This document shows positions 61,205-64,000 of a stretch of DNA of 64,000 bases, piece after piece; the first letter of the stretch is position 1, and every line of letters starts with the position of its first letter. The DNA comes from Psettodes erumei (taxonomy: Eukaryota; Chordata; Actinopteri; Pleuronectiformes; Psettodidae): positions 1,321,001 to 1,385,000 of the forward strand of contig JAFBJZ010000838.1 in NCBI GenBank assembly GCA_016785225.1, in the 5' to 3' direction. Under the pieces are notes generated by a model, which was given only the letters and a program-made list of their open reading frames with translations, did no database searches and was not told the DNA's origin. Both the position numbers and the translations under genes were made by a program.

Positions 61205-62960
61205 GCTTCCCTCCTCGGATTCACATTAAAGAGTGCAGCGACCCCCGACCCCCTACCATCCCCACCACCACCACCACCACCACCACCAAGTCTCTTTTCC
61301 CTCAGCTGGTTCCACCTCTTAGGACGGGGGTGATCAGAGGTTGTAAAAATCATAAAACCTCAACGTAAGGACACGACGTGCTGCACTGGGTTAAGACATC
61401 TTCAGCTTTTCCCTCAGAGGATATTACTGGAGGGAAATTGTTTCGCTCAGTTTATTTTTTTATTTTTTTTGTCTTTGTTTCTGTTAACTTCTGGATGTGA
61501 CACAAGAAACAAGAGAATTAAAACCCAGAGGGGATCACAGACTGTGGTTTATCACGCCACCCAGACGGCCTTAGAACACCATCATCATCATCATCATCGT
61601 CGTCACGGCAACCGTCACCATTATTATTAATTCCAGCTATGAAGAGACAGAACAAACTCATAAGGTGTGTCCCTCTCCTGAAGCTGATCCGTGAACTGGA
61701 TTTGCAAGGCTGGAAAGACAATGCGGGTTCCCTCAGTCTGAAGGAGACGTCTGGAGGTGGAGCGTGTCGACCTCCATGAAACACGGAGCACTTCCAGCAT
61801 TACATCTCCCGTCAGAAATACCTGAATTTAATCAAACAACGGTTAATAAAGTGACTAATTTCATTAAGTATAACATTGTTTGCTGCTGCGCTACAAGCTA
61901 ACAGTCAGAATTTTTTGCCAAAGTGTGCATGCATGTGCAGTTTGAGCTGATGGGGTTCATGCTCGACCCTCCCAGGTCCACACTCTGAAGGATCTTCTCT
62001 GGTTTCATCACGGCTGTGCGCACCAAGCAAGGTGATGCTTTCAGTATTACTGTCACAGAGGGATCTGACTGTACATAACTAGGAGTATCTACTGAGAAAA
62101 AAAGAAAAATGAGTGTTGTACATAATATCTTACTTGACCTCATACGGCTCTTTGCCATTCAGGTTGTATGAAGTTAAACGATCTTTTCCAACACACAGCC
62201 ATGTACACCTGCTGGATTAATTCACGAGGCTCTCGATTGTGCTGTAACAGCTTAAGTGTATTTTAAGAGTTTCAAGTATGCAGTTTAGAAAAATACAGTT
62301 GGACCGTTCGAAAATGAGTCAAACTCAACCAACAGAACCAAACGTGAAATGCAACGTTTTCAACAGGTGCCATTCTATCCTCATCACTGCCTCTTTTTTA
62401 GTTCCTCACTCTAAAATCCCCTGTAAATGATCAGTGTTAATCTTCATGGGGTAAAACATGTTCTGGAAAATTCAGTTATGTTTGTGAGCATTTAAAAATC
62501 CACTGTTATTGTACGCTCATGAGAAGTATCGTACGCGTTTAAACATTTTCTAACATCTTTATCTAAAATTGTAAATCAGTTAACAGGTAGGAGGATAATT
62601 CTGTTTGATTTGTGCCTTTTTGGATTGTCCTCATTATAATTGGCTTGTAAAAGCGGTGCCTTTGGTAGAATGATTGACAACAACATCAGTTCCCTTGATA
62701 ACTTGTTCTTCGATGCCGTTACATGTCACGAACACATCCAGCCAAAGTGGACAACACTTATAGATCCTTTGCGGATCTATGTACATGAAACAAATAGATA
62801 TTTCAAATGAAATAGTGTATTATGTGCATGTTTTTGGATTACAAACATGGTCTTTTTGGACAATTGTACATGCTCTGTAAATAACCTTTATTTTATGGTA
62901 CACTGACTCATTGTCTGTGAGTGGGTTGTTGGGGGATTCTGCCTTAAGTCTTCTGCAATC
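61205..62960 (+). other. slc38a4: slc38a4 3' untranslated region (extent uncertain)
   Basis: No coding exon follows the TAA. CAC and CAT trinucleotide repeats occur near 61260-61290 and 61577-61600. An AATAAA at 61845-61850 would give a UTR of about 650 bases. Three Pumilio-type TGTANATA words at 62070, 62117 and 62876 and AT-rich sequence further on suggest that a longer form may extend beyond it. Confidence 0.45.
61845..61850 (+). terminator. slc38a4: Candidate poly(A) signal of slc38a4
   Basis: AATAAA about 640 bases after the stop codon, followed by a T-rich and GTTTG-containing stretch. Confidence 0.45.
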
Positions 62961-64000
62961 CAGTGTTTTAGTATATATACTATATATATATATAAATATA
63001 TATAACTTGTATTAGACATTGTTTTTCTTGCTGTATGACAGTAGTCTTCTTTTCTTTATTTGAAGCTTGTATATTTGTAGAAAATTGGGTCTCTATATAT
63101 ACACACACACATTTTCATTTTTTTGATAATAACTTGTCATATCAGGATGAATCATTCAACGGCCAAATTCATAACTGTTTAACACCGTTTTCCCAGAAGT
63201 CTCTGAAACAAGGCAATGAGTTTCCTTTAGTTATCGTCTGACTGCGGAGCGACGCTGGGTTGAAATGAAGGCCACGAGTAAGCAGTGTCGATGCTCAATG
63301 TGCTTTTTAAAAAAAAACCAGAAGCAAGACGTCAGGAGATCATCCCAAGTAGTTCGTGCCCACACTACAGGAAGGTTCGTTTCTAATGAGAGCGTATGGT
63401 TTTTCTGTTATTTATCAAATGGCACGTAATGGCGTGTATGCTGACTTGCAGTCGTACACCAATGCTAACGTGTTGCTGTATACCTCGAGGACAGGATAAC
63501 AAAATGCACAAGAACCTTCCCTGTTTGCCAGCTCTGAAGCTTTGCCAGGAAACGGACAGTCTTAGTTCTTACTGTGGCTTACAATGTATATCACTGCTGT
63601 CATAAAAATAACCTTCTCAAATCCCAATTTGCTGAGGTTTTATTTCCGTGATATTACTTGAACTGAAGCTTTCCATGGTCTGATAAAGTCAGCCAGTCTG
63701 CACAGCCCACTATGAATGTTCAACAATGGGTTATTCTCAGTTTGTAAATCTGGCGTACTCTTTCCAAATTAGTTTTATGAATGTTTGGCTGCAACTTAAT
63801 TCACCCGCTGCTGAGACATCTGTCCCGGCCTCAGGTTGGGTTTCATCTTTTCTAAAGGGTCTTCTTAAAGCAGCAGGTTTTTTACCAGAATGCTCCCAAC
63901 ACCACACCTCTACCCCTGTTAGTATCTCAGGTATTAAGTCTGGATGGAGTTTGTTATCATACTTTTGGATCTATTCAAAATCTCTACACCTTTTTTTTTT
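62961..64000. other. AT-rich noncoding sequence at the window end
   Basis: A TA-rich tract lies at 62970-63005. No ORF with coding character and no AATAAA was seen. It may be distal 3' UTR of slc38a4 or intergenic DNA. Confidence 0.5.

Noticed and set aside
1..64000. CRISPR arrays, insertion sequences, operons
   Set aside because: The DNA is vertebrate nuclear sequence; the regular repeats present are microsatellites and retroelement relics.

Overview
The window is vertebrate nuclear DNA, most likely from a ray-finned (teleost) fish. Genes are split by many GT-AG introns. CA/TG microsatellites are dense. Long intergenic stretches carry decayed Penelope-like and LINE fragments of fish type. 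The proteins match known vertebrate families closely.

Layout: (1) About 2.5-14.3 kb, plus strand: ano4 (TMEM16D), a 25-exon anoctamin whose reading frame I reconstructed exon by exon. Its phases close perfectly except for one extra base in the exon at 11360-11503. (2) Inside the largest ano4 intron, on the minus strand at 6201-6800: a three-exon open reading frame for a small single-pass membrane protein of 130 residues that I cannot assign to any family. This is the best candidate for something undescribed here. (3) 14.3-23.2 kb: gene-poor, with one palindromic RFX-type X-box. (4) 23175-23256: a complete tRNA-Ser(GCU). (5) 24726-26237, minus strand: amigo2, an intronless LRR/Ig adhesion-protein CDS with a spliced 5' UTR leading back to a CpG-rich promoter near 27.5-27.8 kb. 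(6) 28-48 kb: long intergenic desert with microsatellites, an internally deleted Penelope-like element (33.4-34.35 kb) and an unexplained CpG-rich patch near 40.3-41.4 kb. (7) 48.06-61.2 kb and beyond, plus strand: slc38a4 (SNAT4), a system A amino-acid transporter of 548 residues in 15 coding exons. It has a recognisable promoter and noncoding first exon near 48.1 kb, and an ATF4/CARE-like site in its first intron.

The genes do not form an operon-like unit. amigo2 and slc38a4 are also neighbours in mammals, so that part is old synteny. ano4 lies elsewhere on human chromosome 12, so its position beside amigo2 is a fish arrangement or an old linkage. All identifications come from reading the translated exons against remembered family sequences; no database search was run.
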